From a virus: 40,507 nt of DNA. Position numbers and translations under genes: made by a program. Where the stretch lies: IMG/VR virus record IMGVR_UViG_3300044972_001324, positions 1-40,507 of that record; one strand, written 5' to 3'. Shown here piece after piece: positions 13,292 to 19,646 of this stretch (position 1 is the first letter of the stretch; every line of letters starts with the position of its first letter). The notes beneath the pieces were generated by a model, which worked only from the letters and a program-made list of their open reading frames with translations, made no database searches and was not told the DNA's origin.

Positions 13292-14570
13292 TAAAAATTA
13301 GTTCGTGCATCTATTTACCCGCTATTGATATACTAATGCTTCAACCTTTCAACACCACGAAGATAGAAACAATATTTTACATGACAATACAAAAAAGTAA
13401 TAAAAAATAATAAATTATTATAAATAATTATTAAAACCTTGAATATCAAATAAATAAAAATGTATATTAAATGAAATTATCCGTTTTTAATCGGATAAAT
13501 ACGGCTAAAATAGCCCAAAATCGCTATGTAAGGCAAAGTACTTTGAATTTCAAAGTGTCAATATACTGTCAATTTGAGATCAATATCAAGACTATTTTAA
13601 TCGAATTTAAGGAACTAAAATTTAATAGATATGCGATATATCAAAAAACAAGTAAAAAACGCTCAAAAGCCCCGTTTTAAGGTAGGCGCGGGAAAAACAT
13701 AATACTATTAATTAAACTACTATTATAGACAAATACATAAGAGATAAACAAACAACCAACACAACAAACAAACAACATACAATACCAGGTATCAAGTAAC
13801 CCAATATTCAAAGAAACAATTAAACAAGAAAACCAACACAATAAAAACCGATTGAGAGAGAGGCACAAAGGCGAAGCCACGAAGCACAAGACACGAAGCC
13901 CACAAAACTAATAAAGGTTATTATTGTTTATATGCAGATAAAAACAATAATTTTCTATAAAAATTCAATACTCTACCAATCCAATAGACTAATGTTCTTT
14001 TTTGTCTGATAATTTACATTATGTTAAATAGACTTTTCAAGCCCTTTATTTATGGGCAATGCGTAGCTCCTCCCCTACTCTATTGATATATAAAAACTAT
14101 GTAATAAGTTACACGTGTTAGCGTATATGTAGCGGATCAACGTATGCACGTAGGCGCGTATCTACACGCATTGAAGCGTATATGTATATACATTGTTGCG
14201 TTGGTGCGTTGGCTCCTTTGTTACCTTTGTTTCCGATTCAGTGATGGGGAGGGGGGTGTTTGTTAGACATAATACCCCACCCATAGAATTATTTTCGATT
14301 TTAGATTCCTTAATACTTTTGTGTTCAGCGACTTAGGATATTGGTTATAGGATTATGTGAGGATACATTTTCTTTTAGAAAGTGGGTAGGGGGATTAAAA
14401 GTACCTTAATAAGAAAATAGGATTCCAAGAGTGTTTTTTATCCCATCGGTGTATATGTTATACTCAATCCCAGTAAAACCGTTGGTGAGGCGAGGTGTGG
14501 TTTAATGTTAGGATTCCAATAATAAACCTTGTTTATGAGGTGTTTCGGAAGTGAAAAGGGGTAGGGGGAT
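13292..14570. other. 1.3-kb non-coding region, candidate replication origin
   Basis: No convincing gene is present. Parts: an AT-only stretch (13370-13440); a segment almost free of G and T on the plus strand (about 13730-13920, CAAACAACCAACACAACAAA-like), giving strong strand asymmetry; an iteron-like cluster rich in GCGTA/ACGTA (14110-14215); and G-rich repeats such as GTAGGGGGAT and AGGATTCCAA further right. AT-rich DNA next to iterons and asymmetric composition is typical of replication origins. The lone DnaA-domain protein encoded at 1.6 kb is a possible ligand. A single-strand or packaging function is also possible. Confidence 0.5.
14120..14186. repeat. iteron-like direct repeats AGCGTATATGTA
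   Basis: The 12-base sequence AGCGTATATGTA is repeated exactly at 14120-14131 and 14175-14186, 55 bp apart (about five helical turns). Between and after them are related elements: ACGTATGCACGTA, GCGCGTATCTACACGC and GTTGCGTTGGTGCGTTGG. The array lies in the non-coding region and is the best origin or partition-site candidate in the window. Confidence 0.55.
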
Positions 14571-14602
14571 AAAAAAGAACCCATATTTTTTAGGTATGGG
14601 TT
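14571..14602 (-). terminator. terminator of the methyltransferase operon
   Basis: On the minus strand AACCCATA pairs with TATGGGTT (8 bp, 9-base loop) and is followed by CTTTTTTATC. It lies 37 bases after the stop of the 66-residue gene and ends the 16650-14639 transcript before the non-coding region. Confidence 0.7.
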
Positions 14603-14638
14603 ATTCTGTGTATTCTTTTGTTAGGGATTTGTTGGTTA

Positions 14639-14839
14639 TCATTCTTTCGTAGTCTTTCCAGAAGTATTTTGTTGCGTGAACAGTTCTTCAGTACTTTCCA
14701 CTGGTTTATATCTGTATAGTAGGTTTTCGTAACGGTGGTTAAGTGTTTCAAGTTCTTCGAATAGTGAGTGTATTTCTTTTTTTAATCTTTTTGAGGTTGT
14801 TGGGTCCTTTAGGATTTTGTTTATTTTTTTAAGTTTCAT
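14639..14839 (-). CDS. hypothetical coiled-coil protein, 66 aa
   Basis: ATG 14839 overlaps the stop of the cytosine methyltransferase gene as ATGA, so translation is probably coupled. The longer frame from 14893 would lie inside the methyltransferase. The product starts MKLKKINKILKD and is lysine/glutamate-rich with heptad-like hydrophobics (LFEELETLNHRYENLLYRY), a likely short coiled coil. It might be an accessory partner of the enzyme. Unknown. Confidence 0.6.
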   Translation of the reverse strand: MKLKKINKILKDPTTSKRLKKEIHSLFEELETLNHRYENLLYRYKPVESTEELFTQQNTSGKTTKE

Positions 14840-16650
14840 TTTTTGTTTAGATTTGAGTATGAGAGAATATGTTTTATTACTTCTATGGCCCATCCATTAC
14901 CGAGCATCCTGTAGATTTGAGTATCAGATGTATTTCCCCACGAGTACCATTCGGGAACGGTTTGTAATCGAGAACATTCGAGGGGTGTAAGTCTGCGGAT
15001 TCGGAAGTCTTTTGTTAGTTGCATAAACTTTGTTTCGGAAGCCATAAGGGTGTTGGATTTGTCTATCATTTTTCTTCCTCTACTCGTAGAGGAATCGGGA
15101 TGTTCGAAGTCGAAACATTCACCTGGTTGTATTTCAACGTAGCCTTTTTTTGTTGCTTCGGGGATTTGGATAATTAATTTTTGCCCATTCCTTTGAGATT
15201 TACTACCTATATTCGTTGTTAACGAACCGCTTTTTTGGTCTGTTCTAAATCTACTATTGTAATCATCGTAAATATTAATTTCAGTATTTTCTTTAGTAGC
15301 GTCATTAATTTTAGGGATTGTTATGCCTACTCCTCTTAGTTTTCCCCCGGCATCTGCACGTAAAGTTGGGTGCTTTGGGTTGTCTATGTGGGTTGGGTTG
15401 TCTTGGCGGTAGTTTGATATTTTGTCTGATCCATCAATCATAACGAGTTGACCGCAACTTTCATCGTTTCTTGCTCTTGCTGCTAATGTTCCGCTTTTAC
15501 CATTTTTTCTTATTCTTATACCTTCGTCAGTTCTGAAGTCGCATCCTAAAACTATCTCTGTTTCTTTTACTGTTACTAATAAATCAGATTTATGCGCACA
15601 AAGAGCTGGGGAAATACCTTCGCTATCGTAGATTCTGTTTTGTTGGAAGGGTTGTTTACCGTTAGATTCTTTTGAAGGATTTATCTGCATTACAAGGTTA
15701 TCTTTTTGCACTGTTGTAAGGCAGTTTGTTTTACCATCGTTACGAGGTTCAAGCATTTGTTCTGTTGGGCTACCTACTGTTCTATCTTTTGGATTGTCGG
15801 GGTTTCTACCTCGTTGGGCTACGATGAAGTCTTTAACATAAGTTTCCCCGCCATTGTGTACACCTTTATGATAATTAGCTGTTAATGTAGATGTTTTCTC
15901 CGAGCCATCATTATAAACTACGTTTTCAGTTCTTTCTTCTTTAGCTCTTAATAAGTAAGCTAAGGCTTTATCACTCAAAAAATACTTTTCATCCACTACT
16001 GGTTCAAGGATGTCTTTTAGTAGTATTCCTCTATCTTTTGGTTGTGGTATTTCACATACGGGATCACCTAAAAAGCCTTGTGGGAAGTTGTGTATGTTGG
16101 TCCAATAAAGTCTTTTACGGTTTTGTGCTGAAACTAATGCAGCGTTTATCATTATTGGGGCTATTCCTATTGCTCGTGAAAGTACAAGTTCCCATTCTTT
16201 TGTCATTACTACGTTTTCAAGTAGAAATTCTACATCGGGATTGTATTTTTGTATGTCACGAAGTATTCTCATATATTCCCAAAATAGGTATGATTGCCCT
16301 TCAAATTCAAAGTTTTTTGATTTAAGCTCAAGGTAGTGGTCAAGTTCTAATATTTTTATACTTTCTTTTGTTGACATACCTTTCATCTTCCCCGCGAATG
16401 AAAAGGACTGGCAGGGAGAACCTCCACCGAGTATCGAAATATAAGGAAGTTTAGTTACGTCTATATCTCTAACATCACCTAAGTGAATGGTATTTGGGAA
16501 AGCGTGTTTCGTTTGAGCGATAGCGTGTTTATCCACTTCTGAAGCGTAGTAGTTGTCGATTTTGATGTTAAGTTCTTTTAGTGCTATTTGAAAGCAAGAC
16601 ATTCCATCAAAAAGGGAAAGTGCGTTTGTTTCGTTGTTGTTGTTTTTCAT
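14836..16650 (-). CDS. dcm: C5-cytosine DNA methyltransferase with seven repeated recognition-like modules
   Basis: 604 residues. Motif I LSLFDG (11-16), catalytic PC79-80 in GGGSPCQSFSFAG, ENV at 145-147, QNRKR at 176-180 and the C-terminal motifs ECSRLQTVPEWY (559-569) and MLGNGWAIEVI (582-592) are all present, so the enzyme looks active. The region between motifs VIII and IX is unusually long (about 190-545). It carries seven repeats of a xSxTLxA-type element: TSTLTA 253, TNCLTT 308, SPALCA 347, SGTLAA 386, HPTLRA 427, SGSLTT 474 and SNTLMA 532. Multi-specific phage enzymes also use repeated target-recognition segments. It would transfer methyl from SAM to cytosine C5, protecting phage DNA. 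Confidence 0.9.
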   Translation of the reverse strand: MKNNNNETNALSLFDGMSCFQIALKELNIKIDNYYASEVDKHAIAQTKHAFPNTIHLGDVRDIDVTKLPYISILGGGSPCQSFSFAGKMKGMSTKESIKILELDHYLELKSKNFEFEGQSYLFWEYMRILRDIQKYNPDVEFLLENVVMTKEWELVLSRAIGIAPIMINAALVSAQNRKRLYWTNIHNFPQGFLGDPVCEIPQPKDRGILLKDILEPVVDEKYFLSDKALAYLLRAKEERTENVVYNDGSEKTSTLTANYHKGVHNGGETYVKDFIVAQRGRNPDNPKDRTVGSPTEQMLEPRNDGKTNCLTTVQKDNLVMQINPSKESNGKQPFQQNRIYDSEGISPALCAHKSDLLVTVKETEIVLGCDFRTDEGIRIRKNGKSGTLAARARNDESCGQLVMIDGSDKISNYRQDNPTHIDNPKHPTLRADAGGKLRGVGITIPKINDATKENTEINIYDDYNSRFRTDQKSGSLTTNIGSKSQRNGQKLIIQIPEATKKGYVEIQPGECFDFEHPDSSTSRGRKMIDKSNTLMASETKFMQLTKDFRIRRLTPLECSRLQTVPEWYSWGNTSDTQIYRMLGNGWAIEVIKHILSYSNLNKK

Positions 16651-16720
16651 AATTCTAATTTAACAAGACCAGATTTTAAATAGTATCTGTTCTAATTTTA
16701 CGATGTAGGTATCCATATTT

Positions 16721-17269
16721 TCAAAATAACGATTGTTGCGTGTTAATTGTTTTCAAATAGTTTTCTAACGCTAACTCACGAGCTTTTACTGCGTCTAATT
16801 CATTTACAAAATAACCCAAGTGGATTCTTTTTTTATTTATACCAATATAAGCGTTCCATTTTTTAACGCCTTTTCTTTTACAAACGCCTCTATGTTTTGA
16901 CGTGCATTCCTTGCTTTTTTGAACTCTACAAACGTTTTCTATATGTGTTATTACCTGTAAATTTTCAAGCCTATTGTCTGTTTTTATTCCATTAATATGG
17001 TCAACTACTTTATCGTGACCACAAGGGACGTGGTTTAAAAAAGACATCGCAACAAGTTGGTGAACTTTAAAGTGTTTTGATTTGTTATTTTTTAATAATA
17101 CAAAACACAGATAATCTCCCTTTCCTTTGTGTCCGTTAGATATTCTTTCTTTACGCTTCACTAATCTGTCGGTATATGTATTCCATTCTTTAATTAAACT
17201 TTTTACTCTACCCATATTTGACACTTGATATAAACCTTCATAATTAGGTATGTCTTTCCAAATTTCCAT
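16721..17269 (-). CDS. free-standing homing endonuclease, NUMOD4-HNH-AP2 type
   Basis: ATG 17269 (MEIWKDIPNYEGLYQVSN) is chosen over 17329 because the NUMOD4 motif starts there and the longer frame crosses a terminator. Domains in order: NUMOD4 (1-25); HNH core around VVDHINGIKTDNRLENLQV (88-106) with H91; and an AP2-like DNA-binding segment (HRGVCKRKG..KWNAYIGINKKRIHLGYF, about 126-172). Such enzymes cut intron-less or marker alleles and spread by repair. It sits next to the methyltransferase gene, with its own leader structure upstream, and looks like an insertion in the operon. Confidence 0.85.
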   Translation of the reverse strand: MEIWKDIPNYEGLYQVSNMGRVKSLIKEWNTYTDRLVKRKERISNGHKGKGDYLCFVLLKNNKSKHFKVHQLVAMSFLNHVPCGHDKVVDHINGIKTDNRLENLQVITHIENVCRVQKSKECTSKHRGVCKRKGVKKWNAYIGINKKRIHLGYFVNELDAVKARELALENYLKTINTQQSLF

Positions 17270-17285
17270 ATTATTTTTGTTAAAT

Positions 17286-17312
17286 AAAAAACCCCGGTAA
17301 ATCCTTTGGGGT
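17286..17312 (-). terminator. terminator just upstream of the HNH gene
   Basis: On the minus strand ACCCC pairs with GGGGT (inner GG/CC possible) and is followed directly by TTTTTTATTT. It would end transcripts from the lysozyme gene, 16 bases before the endonuclease ATG. It may also act as the expression platform of the structured leader at 17310-17370. Confidence 0.65.
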
Positions 17313-17370
17313 CTCACTTCCAAATTCATTATCGAGGTTCAATAATTTTTTATGTTCTTAGCGTGAGACC
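17310..17370 (-). promoter_or_regulatory. structured leader: GGTCTCAC/GTGAGACC stem before the terminator
   Basis: Minus-strand RNA would form an 8-bp stem closing a 45-base loop. The loop holds a TTAT/ATAA hairpin, and GTTC/GAAC pairing is possible near the base. The 3' strand of the stem runs directly into the terminator hairpin at 17286. This aptamer-then-terminator order resembles a riboswitch or attenuator controlling the HNH gene. No known class was recognised. Confidence 0.45.
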
Positions 17371-17407
17371 GAACAGTAATACAAAGATAGTAATTATTTT
17401 AAATAAA

Positions 17408-17791
17408 TCAGCATCCTTCAATATTTTTATAAACTTCTTTTATTCTTTGTATGTAGTTATCTTCTGGACAATATGCTTTGCAACCACTTTCTGTTTTGTA
17501 CATACATTTTAAAAATTCAAAATAATCCCCGGTTCTGTAACGAATGTTTATGTTAAATTTATAAAATAGAACACACTGCTTCCAACTTTCAAATGTGATA
17601 TGTGGGCCAAGTCCTAAAATGTTATTACGGTGTGTTGCGTTGTAGGATTTAAGGTGTTGGCTTTCGTATATTACTTGGGCCATTACAATATCAGGGTGTT
17701 TCATCCCTACTTGATAGAGGTATGAATGTACTTCCTTTAATGTTTGCCCTTGAAAGGATAATGGGAGTAGGAGGAATAGGAGTTTTTTCAT
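17408..17791 (-). CDS. exported lysozyme-like protein (GH73/glucosaminidase-like), probable endolysin
   Basis: 127 residues. MKKLLFLLLPLSFQGQ is a signal peptide, so the enzyme could reach the periplasm through Sec without a holin. Residues 31-62 (KHPDIVMAQVIYES, then a gap and NNILGLG) match the peptidoglycan hydrolase pattern PSVxxAQxxxES...NNxxGxK of FlgJ/GH73 enzymes, with E43 the probable catalytic acid. Cysteines near residues 107-113 suggest periplasmic disulfides. It would cut the glycan strands for host lysis. Position in a minus-strand operon far from the tail genes is not unusual for this phage layout. Confidence 0.65.
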   Translation of the reverse strand: MKKLLFLLLPLSFQGQTLKEVHSYLYQVGMKHPDIVMAQVIYESQHLKSYNATHRNNILGLGPHITFESWKQCVLFYKFNINIRYRTGDYFEFLKCMYKTESGCKAYCPEDNYIQRIKEVYKNIEGC

Positions 17792-17818
17792 TAATGCTTA
17801 TTTGATTTCAAATTTAAT

Positions 17819-17885
17819 CTTTCCCGCCCCTTAGTGTACAGAAAATGTTTTAAAGGCGTATTCCGTAGGATAGAGGGTGGGAAAG
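17819..17885 (-). promoter_or_regulatory. long-range hairpin in the leader of the lysozyme gene
   Basis: CTTTCCCGCCC (17819-17829) and GGGTGGGAAAG (17875-17885) can pair over 11 bp with one G-U, closing a 45-base loop. It occupies most of the gap between the 17897 stop and the 17791 start. A role in setting lysis timing is possible but not shown. Confidence 0.45.
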
Positions 17886-17896
17886 TTATTTGATGG

Positions 17897-18301
17897 TTAT
17901 TTGATAAGTTGAAAATAAAAAGTAAATCTTTCTCTTACTCCTACTTCTTCTACTTCAAAGGAACCGTAGTTTGTGCTTTCATCAAAGCCTAAGATTTTCT
18001 TAAATAGGAATTGATTGCTTCCTGAAAAGTGGTAGCGTTCTGATAGTATTTCCCCGGCTTGGGTTACAGTCTTGGCTAAAACCTTTTCAGGTGGTTTTTT
18101 CAGTAAGATGTATCCTTTTTCTTTAAACCATCCTACAAGTGTGTGAGCATCTTCATACTCCATTGGTTCATCGTTTCCAATACCTGAATCCATTATGGAT
18201 ATTAGTTGGTCTTTGTTTACACCAAGTAGTTTACATAGGTCGTTTTGATCGTTACGGAAAACGAATCCATCTTCTCCGTATATGAATTTTATTTGTTCCA
18301 T
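17897..18301 (-). CDS. hypothetical protein, 134 aa
   Basis: ATG 18301 (MEQIKFIYGEDGFVF) is preferred. The longer frame to 18451 overlaps the next gene and is arginine/tyrosine-rich out-of-frame sequence. The protein has a RNDQNDLCKLLGVNKDQL segment that may be a helix-turn-helix, and a beta-rich C-terminus. It starts 3 bases after the stop of the upstream gene. Unknown. Confidence 0.55.
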   Translation of the reverse strand: MEQIKFIYGEDGFVFRNDQNDLCKLLGVNKDQLISIMDSGIGNDEPMEYEDAHTLVGWFKEKGYILLKKPPEKVLAKTVTQAGEILSERYHFSGSNQFLFKKILGFDESTNYGSFEVEEVGVRERFTFYFQLIK

Positions 18302-18303
18302 AG

Positions 18304-18690
18304 TTATCCTTTTAATTCTTGAATATCTGTTGAGTTGAAGATGGTATCGAGTGATACGGGTGCGCCTATTGATTGTAGGAATAGTACAGCGTGATACATT
18401 GTAGGTATCTTTGCTATGATAGGTGTTTTTTCTGGGGTTATTATAAACCATTTGTGTACCCCGCCTGTTGTTGTGTCGGGGGATATTTGATAACCATCCC
18501 TTTCGTATATTTCTACACGTATATCGTTTGGATCTTTGTGTAATTTGAATTTTAGGTATTCTGGAAAGAAAGGTTCATTCATTAAGTGAATACCCATTTC
18601 TTTGTTTTGAGTAATAAAGTCGTTAAGACGTTTTGTTACTTCTTGGATTTCCCTATGTCGTTTTGGGAATAATAGCTTGTGTAGGTTCAT
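18304..18690 (-). CDS. hypothetical protein, 128 aa
   Basis: A basic N-terminus (MNLHKLLFPKRHREIQ) leads to a soluble alpha/beta protein with GGVHKWFIITPEKTPII in the centre. It is adjacent to and probably co-translated with the 18301 gene. No known family recognised. Confidence 0.55.
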   Translation of the reverse strand: MNLHKLLFPKRHREIQEVTKRLNDFITQNKEMGIHLMNEPFFPEYLKFKLHKDPNDIRVEIYERDGYQISPDTTTGGVHKWFIITPEKTPIIAKIPTMYHAVLFLQSIGAPVSLDTIFNSTDIQELKG

Positions 18691-18751
18691 ATTAATTTAT
18701 TTATAGTGTACAATATTTGATTGAAGTTCTTTTGTTAAAATAGAGTTTATT

Positions 18752-19060
18752 TTATACTTCTTCTAATGTTAGGTTAACGAGTTCTGAAACATCAATGCTA
18801 TCTAATTCCCCACAGGCTTTTATCATAATTTTAAGCATTTTTAAATCTTTTTCTAAAAATACAAATCTGGTAATTAGGTAGCAGTTGTAGGGAGCGCATC
18901 CTTTAAGGTTTACTTCTTTTAGTAGTACTCCAAATTGATTGTTTTGTAGGAGTTGATTGTAAACGTGGGTAACGTGGTACTTTTCTCCTTTTTTAATCCA
19001 TTGTGATGTTGGTATTTCCTCCGGCTTGTCTGAATCGTTTATGCAATAGCAAGGTATCAT
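18752..19060 (-). CDS. conserved small phage protein of unknown function, 102 aa
   Basis: The N-terminus CYCINDSDKPEEIPTSQWIKKGE followed by KYHVTHV, and the later KGCAPYNCYLITRF, form a pattern seen in many Bacteroidota phage proteins. That family appears to have an SH3-like beta fold with conserved Cys near the start. Role unknown. Start ATG 19060 lies 24 bases after the U-run of the terminator-like hairpin at 19085-19109. Confidence 0.6.
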   Translation of the reverse strand: MIPCYCINDSDKPEEIPTSQWIKKGEKYHVTHVYNQLLQNNQFGVLLKEVNLKGCAPYNCYLITRFVFLEKDLKMLKIMIKACGELDSIDVSELVNLTLEEV

Positions 19061-19084
19061 ATTATCTGTTCTTAATTTACTTTT

Positions 19085-19109
19085 AAAAAATATGCGGGTC
19101 TTTCCCCGC
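19085..19109 (-). terminator. GCGGGG hairpin plus U-run closing the RNA-gene region
   Basis: On the minus strand GCGGG(G) pairs with CCCGC around AAAGA and is followed by ATATTTTTT. It would end transcripts carrying the tRNA-like and structured segments, before the 19060 gene, or act as an attenuator for that gene. Confidence 0.6.
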
Positions 19110-19237
19110 CTGTCACTCGTTAGATTATGCTCTCTGGACTTTATGAGTTAAGCCCCGATAACCGTAAGCATTTCGGTCAGTCTGCAACTGGGCGTAAACC
19201 TGTGACTGATTTTCCTTATCATTTACGCCTTGCTATG
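19110..19237 (-). ncRNA. structured RNA segment downstream of the second tRNA, weakly group I intron-like
   Basis: No reading frame is evident, but the minus-strand RNA folds densely. There is an 8-bp stem GGCGTAAA/TTTACGCC with an inner TGAT/ATCA hairpin, CAGT/ACTG, ACCG/CGGT, and a long-range GTCAC/GTGAC pairing across the segment. GCAGACTGACCG followed 30-odd bases later by CATAAAGTCCAGAGAG resembles the R and S (P7) elements of compact group I introns such as the Azoarcus tRNA intron, at similar spacing (about 47 bases). Splice sites and P3-P6 were not convincingly found, so the identity remains open. Confidence 0.35.
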
Positions 19238-19335
19238 TGGTTGGGGCAGGAATCGAACCTACTCACGTGACTTAAGTTATGATGAATTGCACGATTTTCA
19301 TCTTTTTAGCATCTACCCAATTATGCTACCCAACC
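19238..19335 (-). tRNA. tRNA-like gene with an enlarged anticodon/variable region, 98 bases
   Basis: The minus strand shows a perfect 7-bp acceptor (GGTTGGG/CCCAACC), U8-A9, D arm GCAT-AATTGGGTAG-ATGC and T arm GTAGG-TTCGATT-CCTGC. Between the D and T arms are 46 bases, where a class I tRNA has about 23 and a class II about 35. The only strong hairpin there is GATGAA-AATCGTGCAA-TTCATC (6 bp, 10-base loop), offset by six bases from the D stem and followed by palindromes CTTAAG and CACGTG. An anticodon cannot be assigned. CCA is not encoded. Confidence 0.6.
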
Positions 19336-19340
19336 GTTTT

Positions 19341-19380
19341 AAAAAATTCCCCGCTTGAATAGCGGTACAAGCAGGGAATT
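19341..19380 (-). terminator. strong terminator ending the candidate ncRNA
   Basis: On the minus strand AATTCCCTGCTTG pairs with CAAGCGGGGAATT (12 of 13 pairs, 10-base loop) and continues into TTTTTT. It lies only 5 bases before the second tRNA-like gene, so that tRNA is either produced by read-through or by processing. Confidence 0.75.
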
Positions 19381-19507
19381 ACAACTAACAAACACTACAA
19401 GTTTCTTCCAACAACTAATTAAAAAGAAACCTGTACGAAAATAATCTAATTTGTATTGGGGAATACGATTTGTTGAAAGGTTCTTCCCAATAGGTTTCGA
19501 TTAATTT
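19341..19507 (-). ncRNA. pseudoknotted candidate small RNA with its own promoter and terminator
   Basis: Minus-strand RNA of about 165 bases with no ORF. P1 GAAACCT/AGGTTTC (19492-19498 with 19426-19432) is followed without a linker by P2 ATTGGGAA/TTCCCCAAT (one bulged C). The 20-base P2 loop contains CTTTCAACAA, which pairs over 10 bp with TTGTTGGAAG at 19405-19414, making a pseudoknot. A mutually exclusive hairpin GTTTCTT/AAGAAAC uses the P1 3' strand and the pseudoknot strand, so the RNA could switch. A strong terminator closes it. No known Rfam class was recognised. A TAACTTTG box lies upstream at 19515. Confidence 0.6.
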
Positions 19508-19514
19508 CTGATTT

Positions 19515-19522
19515 CAAAGTTA
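19515..19522 (-). promoter_or_regulatory. -7 box TAACTTTG upstream of the candidate ncRNA
   Basis: Matches TAnnTTTG on the minus strand, about 8-15 bases before the first structured bases of the ncRNA. No TTG was found at the -33 position, so the promoter is incomplete by consensus. Confidence 0.45.
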
Positions 19523-19646
19523 GTTTCTTTATCTTTACTATTATCCTTTTCTACACTAATGGAAAGTATTAAGTGAGGAAAGGTTTTGTTTGAGGATAAG
19601 CATTATTCGTTTATCTTTTCTCTTTATTTTAATTCTATTTTTATTT

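Noticed and set aside
13370-13440. AT-only tract as a CRISPR leader or array
   Set aside because: No spaced direct repeats of suitable length were found anywhere in the window.
13471-13680. Plus-strand 69-residue open frame in the non-coding region
   Set aside because: Opposite to the local gene direction, no promoter box or conserved motif; treated as chance in AT-rich DNA.
13677-13889. Minus-strand 70-residue open frame, Cys/Phe/Leu-rich and apparently membrane-spanning
   Set aside because: It lies in the plus-strand A/C-only segment; its composition follows from the base bias. No promoter, start context or coding neighbour supports it.
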